This document shows, in pieces, positions 39,573 through 48,839 of a stretch of 64,000 nt of DNA. Source of the stretch: Mycteria americana (taxonomy: Eukaryota; Chordata; Aves; Ciconiiformes; Ciconiidae); contig NW_027445659.1 of assembly GCF_035582795.1 (NCBI RefSeq), positions 186,001 to 250,000 on the forward strand, in the 5' to 3' direction. Under the pieces are notes generated by a model, which was not told the DNA's origin, searched no databases, and was given only the letters and a program-made list of their open reading frames with translations. The translations under genes and the position numbers were made by a program. The number at the start of each line of letters is the position of its first letter. Positions within the stretch are counted from its first letter, which is position 1.

Positions 39573-40240
39573 TATTATTTGGAAACACATTCACCTGCTG
39601 TTCCTTACTGTGGTTATGTGGTTTTGATTTTGTCCAAGAAAGGGTGGACTTTTCATCGATCTCTTGGTGAGACCGTGACATCAGGTTGCAGTCAATATGT
39701 AGAACTGCAACGAGGCTGCAGCGTGTACTGAACACCTCCTTGTTCCCCCTGTTCCTGCTGGCCTCCTGCTGTGGGCTGGGGCTGGAGGAGCCCCAGGGGT
39801 GGGTGGTGAGGCTGATGGTGACAGCCCGTCCCTGTCAAGAGGGGGCTGCCAGTGGAGGGGCCGGTGCTGCCTTGCCTGGGTAGCCGTGGAGGGGCTGGTG
39901 TGAGGCAAAGGAGGGGCGGAGGGGCTGCCGAGCGTCGCCGGGCTGCGGCTGCAGCAAGGGAGAAGGTGAGTGGGGCTGGGCATCGAGGGGGCGCTGGAGT
40001 ATGGTGACCCGGGGAGGCTGCGTGATTGACCAGCAGTCATGGGGAAAGCCCTGAGGAGGGTGGTGGGGCCTGCGGGGTCCGTGCTGGAGGCTTGGAGCGG
40101 CGGTGAGGGCACGGGGTGGCCGTGCCGTGTCAGAGCTGGGCGGCGGGGGCTGCCCGGTGCTGTGCTGGGGGCTTGGCGTGGCGGTGGCGGGGGGAACGGT
40201 GTCCCTGCGGGGTCAGTGAGCAGGAAAGGCCGGCTTTGGC
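39573..40240. other. Entry into a CpG-rich tract, no gene seen
   Basis: Rising G+C with GGGGCTGGAGGAGCCCC-like palindromes; two loose copies of a roughly 90-bp unit at about 40060-40210. ORFs are of biased composition. Confidence 0.45.
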
Positions 40241-40242
40241 GG

Positions 40243-40480
40243 CGTGCCAGGAGCTGTAGTCCTGGGGCACGGGGCTTCCGGTTGGCCACGTTGGTTCCTG
40301 GAGCATGCCGGGAGGTGTAGTCTTCCGGCCCTCGGCCACTGGGCGGCCGCACTGTGTTTGCTAATGCTTGCTGGGAGGTGTAGTTTTGGCAGACTGGGCT
40401 GCAGGGCAGCCGCACTGCTCTCGGGCACATGCGGTGCGGTGTAGTCCTTGCTACCGGTGTGGCATGAGGTGTAGTTTTGT
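40243..40480. promoter_or_regulatory. Row of five ZNF143/THAP11-type motifs
   Basis: TGTAGT cores at 40255, 40316, 40379, 40440 and 40469 (spacing 61, 63, 61, 29 bp). Each is preceded by a GGGAG-like and usually a GCATGC-like half, for example GCATGCCGGGAGGTGTAGTC. On the other strand this is the ACTACA-TCCC-GCATGC composite of CpG-island promoters. It lies in a CpG-rich region that continues to about 41.3 kb. Confidence 0.75.
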
Positions 40481-41529
40481 TGCTGGCTCCGTGTGGTTTC
40501 CTGCGGGCTTCCTGCTGTGCCTGTTCCCTGAAAAGCAGTGTGGCCGAGCCTCAACAGTGCGTGCCCTTGGGCTCGCTGCTGCTGCCCGTCCACCAACCGT
40601 TGGGACTGCTGCGCTAGCGCCATGCATGCGTGGTGGCACGCTATACCGCACTTGCCGCTCTATGGGGCTCTGGACCCTCTGGCGTGCTCTCGGTGGCTGG
40701 TGCATGTGCTGTACCCGGGAGCAGCGTGGCGGGGCACTGGTCGTGGGCCCTGGCGGCGGATGAGGGCCGGGGCCACCGGTGAGGTGAGCGAGCCGCTTTG
40801 GCGGGTGCAGGGCTCTCTCCTGGCTGCCCGGGGGTGGCGGGATGGGCAGCTTCCAAGCTTCCACCACATCCCCTGAAGCCTGTCCTGTAGCTCCAGGCCG
40901 CCCCCAAGCCCTGTCGGGAAGGCAGCGAGCTGGCCCTCGAATGCGCTGGACTGTCCCTTAATGTGGGTGCCGTTAGCGGTGTGGGGAAATAGCGGCGTCT
41001 CCAGAAGACCCTGCGGAAGGAGAGGCTTCAGCCAGGGGTGATCTGTGGTAATAACGGTGGCTGCTGCTGCTTCTTTCCCTCTCCCAGAGGCCGTGCTGAG
41101 GACGCAGTTGTCCGTTCCTCCCCTGGGGATGCCGGTGACGGCAGCTGCGTTGGGCTTGCGTGGGTTGTCTCTGCCTGGCCTCGCTCTCCTCAGGGCGTGG
41201 GGGCAAAAAGGCTTGGAGGGAGCGCTTGCTGGCTGTGGACAGGAGCTGCCGCGGCTGAAGCTGGAGAGGCCAGAGAAGGGTAAAGAAGAAGAAATCGAAG
41301 GTTGGCTGGCAGCTGCCTCCCGCTGCAGGCAAGAGAGAGCCCGCCTCTCCGGGTGAGGAAGGATCCCTCCTCGTAGTCTGCAGCAGGCCAGGCCGCCAGC
41401 GCGCACCACAGGGTCTGTATGCGTAACCCAAAGCACGGTACGGCCGCGTAGTGCATGAGTGAGCGAGGCTACGTGTCTAGGAAGCCTCGTCTCTCATAAG
41501 AGCTGTAAGACATCCCTGTATTTTCTTAG
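40481..41529 (+). promoter_or_regulatory. CpG-island-like promoter region of a candidate transcript
   Basis: GC-rich, with frequent CpG up to about 41.45 kb. Includes possible donors, for example AAGG|GTAAAG at about 41280, that could end a 5' UTR exon. Reading frames are open by composition; none matches a protein I know. Confidence 0.4.
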
Positions 41530-41533
41530 GTGG

Positions 41534-42170
41534 ATGACAGCCAAGCAACCAGAGTTACAGAAGAGGAAGGGAGGAGGGAAGGAGAAAGAAGTGTCTGAAC
41601 TGGCGAATTCTTCCGGCAGCGCCGAGAGCGAGAGCTGTGGTGAGTCCCGGGCCCTTGGGGCCCTGTCTCCCCTCTTGTGCACCCCTACCCCTCCATTGGC
41701 CCCCTCTCTTTCCCACGCAGCAGCAAATTTTTTTTTGCTTCCCTGTATGTCTCCTCTTCTCTCTATTCTTGCGTCCTGCTCCCTCTCCCTCTTTTTTTTT
41801 TTTCCCCGTCCCCTTGTCTCTGTCCTGCACCCATCACTGTTTTTTCCGTTTCCATCTCTTTGTTCTGACTTGCATCCATCTTTCTTTTCCCCACAATTGC
41901 TCTGGCCTGTTCCCTGGTGTTCTCTTCCTCTCTGCTCCTGTATGTGCCGCTCCCTGTCCCTGCCTTCCTAGCTCTCTCTCTTCTTCCTTCTCTTTCTCTC
42001 TTTATCTGTTTGTCTTGCTCACTGTCACTGGTTTTTTTTTTTTTTTCATTCTGTATCTCACGGTCCCTGTCCTCCTTCCTGCTTATCTCTTAGTCTGTCT
42101 GACCCTTTGTGCTGCTCCCTGCCCCCCCCCCGCCCCCCGTTCTGTTTTTTCAGATACTATTAATCGATAA
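41534..42170 (+). CDS. Candidate two-exon small protein, 40 aa
   Basis: Not a gene I recognise. A good acceptor (TTTTCTTAG) at 41529 opens an exon to 41639 with donor G|GTGAGTCC. A second acceptor (TCTGTTTTTTCAG) ends at 42153. Joining 41534-41639 to 42154-42170 gives an in-frame 40-aa product beginning MTAKQPELQKRKGGGKEKEV and ending ESCDTINR. It is Lys/Glu/Ser-rich, with no signal peptide and no membrane segment. AATAAA follows at 42418. The upstream CpG tract with the ZNF143-type row could be its promoter. It may instead be the C-terminus of a longer protein with more 5' exons, or a non-coding RNA. Confidence 0.3.
41660..42152 (+). repeat. Pyrimidine-rich tract filling the candidate intron
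   Basis: Nearly 500 bp almost purely C and T on the + strand, with loose repeats of CTCTGTCCTGC and CTTCCTCTCT type and several T-runs. Capable of triplex (H-DNA) formation. It ends in the acceptor at 42153. Confidence 0.75.
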
Positions 42171-42417
42171 ATGGCTCTGCTTCCCATCTAATTATGTAGT
42201 CTCTGATGCCTGCACATTATTTTTACGGCTGGCTCTGAAGATGGGCAGGAGAATGACTTGAGCTACACAAGCTCTCTCTTCAGATAGGCTCTTCTGGGAG
42301 CAGAGTCCCCAGTGAGGAGCAGACTGTGAGGAGGCCACTGCAGAAAGCTCTTGAAAATCCCACTTTTGGAGGCTGAATAGGGAATCTCATAGTAAGCCTG
42401 CAAAATACAGAGTGCAA

Positions 42418-42423
42418 AATAAA
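42418..42423 (+). terminator. Poly(A) signal of the candidate transcript
   Basis: AATAAA about 250 bp after the candidate stop codon. A second AATAAA lies near 42778. Either could be used; their meaning depends on the transcript being real. Confidence 0.4.
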
Positions 42424-42429
42424 ACTTGC

Positions 42430-44660
42430 TCATCCTGCAACGCAGTACCTTTACCCAGGAGAACTGCCCGCTAGACCTAATGATGCTGTTCCCCTGAATG
42501 GGGTCACAAGGCAGGCTCTGTTTTTTTCCTTTTTCTGGGGGCCCTGTACTTTCAAGGAGCAGGGCACCTTTCGTGAGGTGCCAAGCAGCCCTGGGGTTGC
42601 AAATCACTGTGCTCCGCTGCAGGGCTGGTCGAAAAGCTTTGCATGCTTATCGATGAGGAGAGGCTCAACAGTTTGTCAGAGACTGCTGTTTTGTTTAGCG
42701 ACCCATTTCGCCTTGTAAAAACAGCCTTTTAAAACTATTTCTGTTGAATCTTTGTACAGATGATGTCCATTTAAAAAAAATAAAATTACCCCCAAAAAAG
42801 AGAAGTTATTTTGTAGATGGAAATAAACTTTTAATTTTTTTTTTATATCTTTGGCCATCTTGTCTTCTTAATGTTTCCTTCTTTATGTCAGTGCTCTTTA
42901 AACAATACAGTTTTCTCTGTCGTCGCAAAGATGAAACGCTAGGACCATAGTCAAGTTTCCAAGGACAGGTCCCAGCCATGCTGTGAAGGGCATGTTTCGC
43001 TACTGTTGTATAAGCTTGCCTGACTTGTATTTTTTTTTTTCTTCCCCCCTTCAATAACAGGAAAGTATCACTAGGAACTCTGGAGAAAAGATAAAATAAA
43101 ATCACTTTTTACATGAAAATCCATTTTTTCTGTGTGGTATTCGTGTCTTTCTAAAAACATTAAAGTTTTCACTGCTTTCTGTGTTCAGCACTCTGGAAAT
43201 GCGTCCATCTCAAGTGCTCGTTTGCAAAGGCCATTCAAACAGATTGTCTTTAAAGAGCAAAGTACAGAGTGGCTGGGGAGTGGGTGCTATGCATTCAGTT
43301 AAAGGTTAGCTACTGTGACAGTAAGAAGCTACTGAGGGTAGCTCGGCCCAAAGATGTCAGTGGGCAGGTATCTGCCCTCCAGCTATGGCATTACCTGCCA
43401 CAGCAAGAGCACTCCTGCTCAAAATAATCTCTTGCCACTTGATTACAACAGGGTGACAAGAGCGGGGAGTCTGACTCCCGAGGGGTTTTGGGATTCTTCT
43501 GACTGCTCGATCCTTCCCTGCCGGCCCAACCCAGCAAGTAACTTTGCGTTGGGTCTCAGAGTAACACCCTGCCTTCTCGCCTGGAGGTAACCCAGGTTCC
43601 CAAGCCACAGGGACAAAACCGTTTGAGGAATCAATGCGGCTGTGCGTGATTACAGATGCGTGGGCTCGTGACATCGGCCCGAAGGAGAGTCTGTCTTGGG
43701 CACGGCGATCCCGCACATCCTTCCCTGCTTTCTCGACTCCTGAGCTGCGCTTAAAGAAAGAGGTGCTCAGGGCCTTGAGGATTAGTACTTGTGCCTGAGC
43801 TTTACACATGTATTGCAAGTTTACCTCGTGTTTTGATGGCTGCCTCTTAGAGGCATGTATGCTAGTTATTAACAAAGAGAGGCTTACAGCCCCCAGTAAA
43901 CCTGAACTCCATTACTACACAGAACAATAAGAAAACACGGTTGCATGTGAAAGCACCTGAGCAGGGGTTGCTTACTGGTAATCCTTCACGAATCAAACTT
44001 CCCATACAAAACCACTAGCTCCCTCCTTTTGAGCAAAGCTCAGGATTTTATATGCTCGTTTGCAAGAGGAACAATCTTTTCCCAGAAAGCTTGACTTTAG
44101 ATCTTACCTCATGTCACACGTGTGTTTCAAAGGATGCCGAGAAATAGGGCTTTGACACACAAAGCTTGCACACCAAAAAAAAAATCACCCACATTTTTTC
44201 TTGCCACAGGGAATTTTCATGAGGTCTTTATGAAAAGATGCTTCCCTCTTTTCAGCTTCCTATTTCACTTTGAGGCTCCCTTCCTGCAACACAGACCAGA
44301 GAATCCCATTCTCATAAATGAGCCTTTTTAGTGAGCCCCAGGTTATCCTGATTTTCAAGGGATTTTGCAATATCATAGTGAGCAGAGAGCTGGATTCAAT
44401 TTAGAATTTATTTTTTTTAAAGCTTTTCACAATGTCGAATTTTTATCGTTGATTTCACATCTTCACGTCTGCTCTCTGCGCAACCTCCTCCTTGCTTTCC
44501 ACCTTTGGGAGGGATTACCTCGTTTTACTCACTCTGCGTCCTACCTCTTCAGCACCGCCTCCTCTCTCTCGCTAAAACTGCACCACGCGCAAAGTACGTT
44601 AATCATAATGTGGTGCAAATCGATTTTCCTTGGTCTTTCACCTCAGCAGATCTTGCACGC
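42430..44660. other. No gene recognised
   Basis: Ordinary-complexity sequence, AT-richer, with several A or T runs. Short chance ORFs on both strands (up to 172 codons) lack splice or family support. Confidence 0.5.
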
Positions 44661-45223
44661 TGTCCTGGTTTCAGTTGAGATAGAGTTCATTTTCTTTCTA
44701 GTGGCTGGTATGGGGCTATGTTTTGGATTTGTGCTGAAGACAGTGTTGATAATACAGAGATGTTTTAGTTGCTGCTGTACTAGTCAAGGACTTTTCAGCT
44801 TCCCGTGCTCTGCCAGGTGCAGAAGAAGCTGGGAGGGGACACAGCCAGGATAGTTGATCCAAACTGACCAAAGGGCTATTCCATACCACATGACGTCATG
44901 CTCAGTATATAAAGCTGGGGAAGAAGAAGGAAGGGGGGACATTGGAGTGATGGCGTTTGTCTTCCCAAGTAACCATTACGCGTGATGGAGCCCTGCTTTC
45001 TTGGAGATGGCTGAACACCTGCCTGACCATGGGAAGTAGTGAATGAATTCCTTGCTTTGCTTTGCTTGCGTGCGCGGCTTTTGCTTTCCCTATTAAACTG
45101 TTTTTATCTCAACCCTCAAGTTTTCTTACTTGTGCTCTTCTGATTCTCTCCCCCATCCCACCGAGGGGGAGTGAGCGAGCGGCTGCGTGGTGCTCAGTTG
45201 CCGGCTGGGGCTAAACCACGACA
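44661..45223 (+). mobile_element. Solo LTR with a 5-bp target-site duplication
   Basis: 563-bp LTR starting TGTCCTGGTTTCAGTTGAG and ending GGGCTAAACCACGACA. It has a TATATAA box at about 44907 and an ATTAAA signal at about 45093, and the complement of GATGGGGGAGAGAATC in its 3' part. The 5-bp direct repeat CACGC flanks it (44656-44660 and 45224-45228). TG...CA ends and a 5-bp duplication fit a class III (ERVL-like) avian family. No interior remains, so it arose by LTR-LTR recombination. Clean ends suggest a fairly recent insertion. Confidence 0.93.
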
Positions 45224-45228
45224 CACGC

Positions 45229-48075
45229 TTAAGGAGCACTGCATCCATAGGAACTGTTTATCTGAGCACGGACGTGCAGCCACTTCAGCGGTGAGAAACA
45301 AAACTGGAAACAATGTTCGGTACGGGCATATTGAGGTGTGCGTGTCTGTCTGTATCTCTTGATTTACTCCTGCTTGTTCAGCCCTAGATCAAGAAGTAAA
45401 AAAGTAAATCAGAAATGCTCAAACCCGTGCCAGGAAGCACAATAACTGTGCTACAGCATTCAAGCACAGGGACCTCAAGAGACAGAGCGCGCCAGCCTCG
45501 TGCTGCCTTGCAAAAAATGGGAAGGGAGGGTGAATTTAGGGCAGCACGCTACGCTAGAGCTCAGAAGGCTGCCTTTAATTGTCTCTTCTTTCCCATGCTT
45601 TCTGCATAATCTTGAGGAAGTCAAATTGTTGAACTGTCAGAGGTGTCTAAACCCAAAGCTACACACAGCCCTCCAGAGGGCCCTCAAAAATCACCAAGGG
45701 GCCTAAACGTCTCAGGACTTTAGCTTCCACTTTGTCATATGACGATAAAAATTCTTCTCCCCACTCCACTGCAAGGTCTTTGGGGACCACAGCAGGGGAA
45801 AGCCGTGTCTGTTTGGAGAGAGGTTGTTGCGTAGTGGGAGGAGAAAGGGATCTCGGCTGCTTTTCATTGCAAATGAGACCCATCAAATCCTGAGCTACCT
45901 CTGGATGTTGTTGGCAGTTTATGAGCAGAGAAGCCCATCCGTTTCCTTTCCAGGATGAAGACCTGACCGTAGTCTTGAAAGCCGGGGACTAATCTGGGAG
46001 GAAGAGAGGCAATGTTTTCTCACGCTGCCCCAATATCTGGGCAAAAATCACGGAGGGGAGGCATACCTGAAACCCAATCCCATTTCACCCGCTGCAGAGC
46101 ACAGCTGCCCATCTGCTTGGTGCTGCTTCCCCCAGTCAAGAGTAAGTTGCCAGGACCCCGCTGGCCTCTCCATCGGGAGCAGCTATTAGCCTGGGGAGAG
46201 AGACAGACCCTGTTGGACAGAGAAACACCCCATCTGCATCTGGCTGAATCCGACCTGCCTGCAGTCACAGAGAGTCTCTATGTGTCAGGACGGCTGTTTC
46301 CTCTCATGCAATACAAAAAACTTACAGGCTTAACATTATAACATCCGCACCCCTTCATGTAGGAATTCAAACCTCTGGGGCACTGAGGTTACTTCTTCCG
46401 CTTTTCATTGGCAGATGATTCTGATTAACGGGTGATTCAGGCAACTTTATACCATGCTGATTGTCACTAGTTTGCACGCAATTTTTAAAATAAATATTAT
46501 TAGCCTCAACAATTCAGCTACTTTCTTTCCGATTACTCAGTCCTCAGCGAGCCCCATCGAAGAGAAATTCGCTGTGCGAAGGTACCCTTATCTCTTTCAC
46601 CTATCAAAGAGAGTCCCGGTGTGTCCATAGTCAGCAATTCCTAAAGAACAATGAGCTTCATATCAAACACTTTCCAGCTTCTTTTACCAAAAGCGTTACC
46701 TAGTTTTAAGAAGGAACAGAAGAAATGCAGCAGGGCCCTAGGAAGAGAAGCTTTTTCCTAAGTCATCTGTTCATATCAGGAGAGGAAAAAAATGCTTCCA
46801 GAGGGCCTGTGCTGGGTTACTTGTGTGTCTCTTCCACACATACTTTGCAACTTCTGCTGACACATTTTAACTCAGTCCATATTGCAGCAAATTTCACTGA
46901 AGGGGCAGGGGACTGGCACACCGCAGGAGGAGTTTCTGGGCATCTCCCACGGGACACAGACATCCTCAGCTGGGTACGGACAGGGTGAGTTGGAACAACT
47001 TGGCTGTCATGACCGGGCTGTCCCAGGGAAAGTCTTCTCAGTCTGGGGGCTGAAAGGAGAGCTGTGTCGGACAGCTGGTATGGAAGTTGTGGAGCCAGTA
47101 TGAAAAAAAACATCAAAATGTTTTACAGCAAGTAGAAAGCATGACAGAAGGCAAACAATGCTGTAGAGACAAAAGCCGGCTATGTACTGTAAGAAAAGAG
47201 TCCGTCCCTTGGAAAGAGATTATTTCTTCAGATGACCATGGGAGACCTTTTGTGAGAAAATACAAGACCTTTTCTTTCTGGTACAGTGAGGCATCACAGC
47301 AGTAATCAACCAGAGCCTCTGAGTGCCTTTGGAAACATCAGTAACTGCTGGGGGCACAGCTAAATGGACAGCCTACATTCCACAGCAGGAAAGTACCATT
47401 TCCCTAGAATGACACACAGACCCAGCATGGGTAAGGTGGAGGCCAAGCCCTGACGCCTGCATTTCCAAGGAATACATTGGCCTTGCAATGTCTCATGCTT
47501 CAGGTTTGTTTTTTTTTTGTTTGTTTGTTTTTTTTTTTTTTAAGCAGACCGTGGCTACCCTCAGGCCCTCTGCTTGTTGCTGCCCACCGGTCCCCAGGCA
47601 CTGGTCAGCCCCTAGCTCACAGACTGGTGTGGTGCAGGGCAGTGACCCTCCAGGGCAGCCCCACAGGCCTGAGCTCCCCTGCATGTGGCCAGAGGCCAAG
47701 GGCCACAGGTCCCTTTCTCTTCTGCTCCCTCCCTTCCCCAATGGCTCAGTGCTTGTCACGAATGGCAGTCATATTCAGCAACTCTTTGAGGGCACGCAGC
47801 AGATCTGCCTGGACATGAACAGGACCTGCAATGTTTTCCCACTCGTTCACCGGCAAAGCAGCTGGCCTGGCTGGCCCAACCTGGCCAGTGTGTCCCCGGA
47901 TCTTGGCATCCTTCACTGCGGAGTGCTGGCACCGGCTCTCCGTGGCCCTCTGTGGAACGAGCAGCTTTGAGGCTCCCCAGCTGTCTGAGCCGCCACGACA
48001 CCCTGGTGCCCCCTCACAGCTGCGGCGCCAGCGGGATGAGGCTGGGCCCTGCCCAGCGACAGCAGCCTGTGGGCT
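45229..48075. other. No gene recognised
   Basis: Single-copy-like sequence. A T-rich run lies at about 47506-47542. A minus-strand frame near 47746-47860 (words such as NEWENIAGPVHVQADLLRAL) looks protein-like but has no identifiable family and runs into Pro-rich junk upstream. Confidence 0.4.
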
Positions 48076-48076
48076 C

Positions 48077-48205
48077 GGGGTGCCAGGCTGAGGCGAGGGG
48101 CCGGGGCGGCCGAGGCGGCCGGGGCGGCCATTGAGGTGGCCCCGGGGTGCCAGGCTGAGGGGAGGGGCCGGGGCGGCCGAGGTGGCCGTTGAGGTGGGGA
48201 GGGTG
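48077..48205. repeat. 66-bp tandem duplication, GC-rich
   Basis: Two copies of a 66-bp unit starting GGGGTGCCAGGCTGAGG and containing GGGGCGGCCGAGGCGGCC, inside a CpG island. Confidence 0.8.
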
Positions 48206-48268
48206 CAGGGAGGGGTGGGGGGCGGGGGGGGCAGGCAGCAGAATGTCGCTCGGAGCTGTTGGTCTCGG

Positions 48269-48318
48269 CCAGCAGGGGGCGCCCGCGAGCTGATCGTGGC
48301 CCGGCCAGCAGGGGGCGC
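48269..48318 (+). promoter_or_regulatory. Two canonical CTCF cores in tandem
   Basis: CCAGCAGGGGGCGCCCG at 48269 and CCAGCAGGGGGCGCTGG at 48305, same orientation, 36 bp apart. Both match the textbook CTCF core CCASYAGRKGGCR. A weaker GGCAGGGGGCGGTCC follows at about 48356. Confidence 0.85.
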
Positions 48319-48430
48319 TGGCGCCCCACCGCTGGGCGCAGGGGCGGTCCCACGCGGCAGGGGGCGGTCCTTCCCGCCGCCGTTTAAGGGCCACCCCATG
48401 TGCATGGAGCCCCGGGTGTAGGGCAGGGCA

Positions 48431-48511
48431 GGCTGTGGCTGTGGCTGTGGCTGTGGCTGTGGCTGTGGCTGTGGCTGTGGCTGTGGCTGTGGCTGTGGCT
48501 GTGGCTGTGGC
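48431..48511. repeat. Hexanucleotide microsatellite (GGCTGT)n
   Basis: About 13 perfect copies of GGCTGT. On the minus strand it encodes a Pro-Gln run inside a long chance ORF. Perfect copies imply recent expansion and probable length polymorphism. Confidence 0.97.
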
Positions 48512-48707
48512 ACTGCTGCGTGAGGAGAGCGGGTCATGAGGCGTCTCTTTGTGTCCCTGGAGCCCCTTTGCAGCTCTGTCTCGGAAGCCCGCCCCTCGCT
48601 ACAGGTGCTGCGGCTGACGGAGCCTGCTCGGGGCTGGGCTGGGAGCGGCGAGGCGGCGGCGGGAGGCTGCCACGGTCCGGCCGTTGGCAGCCGCCCCCTC
48701 AGCAGCA

Positions 48708-48827
48708 ATGGCAGCGGTGGCCGTCAGCCCCTGGAGACGCCTCGAGGCCTCGCGGTGCCTGAGCCTCGCCTGTGGCAGCCGCCTCGGAGAGCAGCGCAGC
48801 TGTGGCCATGGGCCGGAGACTGCCTGG
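48708..48827 (+). CDS. Candidate first coding exon with a mitochondrial-type N-terminus
   Basis: ATG in good context (GCAATGG) inside a CpG island opens 40 codons, MAAVAVSPWRRLEASRCLSL onward, and ends at a strong donor TGG|GTAAGC in phase 0. The N-terminus is rich in Ala, Arg, Ser and Leu with few acidic residues, as in mitochondrial targeting peptides. I could not identify the gene and found no following exon in the window, so the next intron would be long. It could also be chance GC-rich coding. Confidence 0.35.
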
Positions 48828-48839
48828 GTAAGCTGGGTC

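Noticed and set aside
47746-48708. 320-codon minus-strand ORF with a Pro-Gln run
   Set aside because: The Pro-Gln run is the (GGCTGT)n microsatellite, and the rest is GC-rich low-complexity text crossing two CTCF cores; only a short C-terminal piece looks protein-like.
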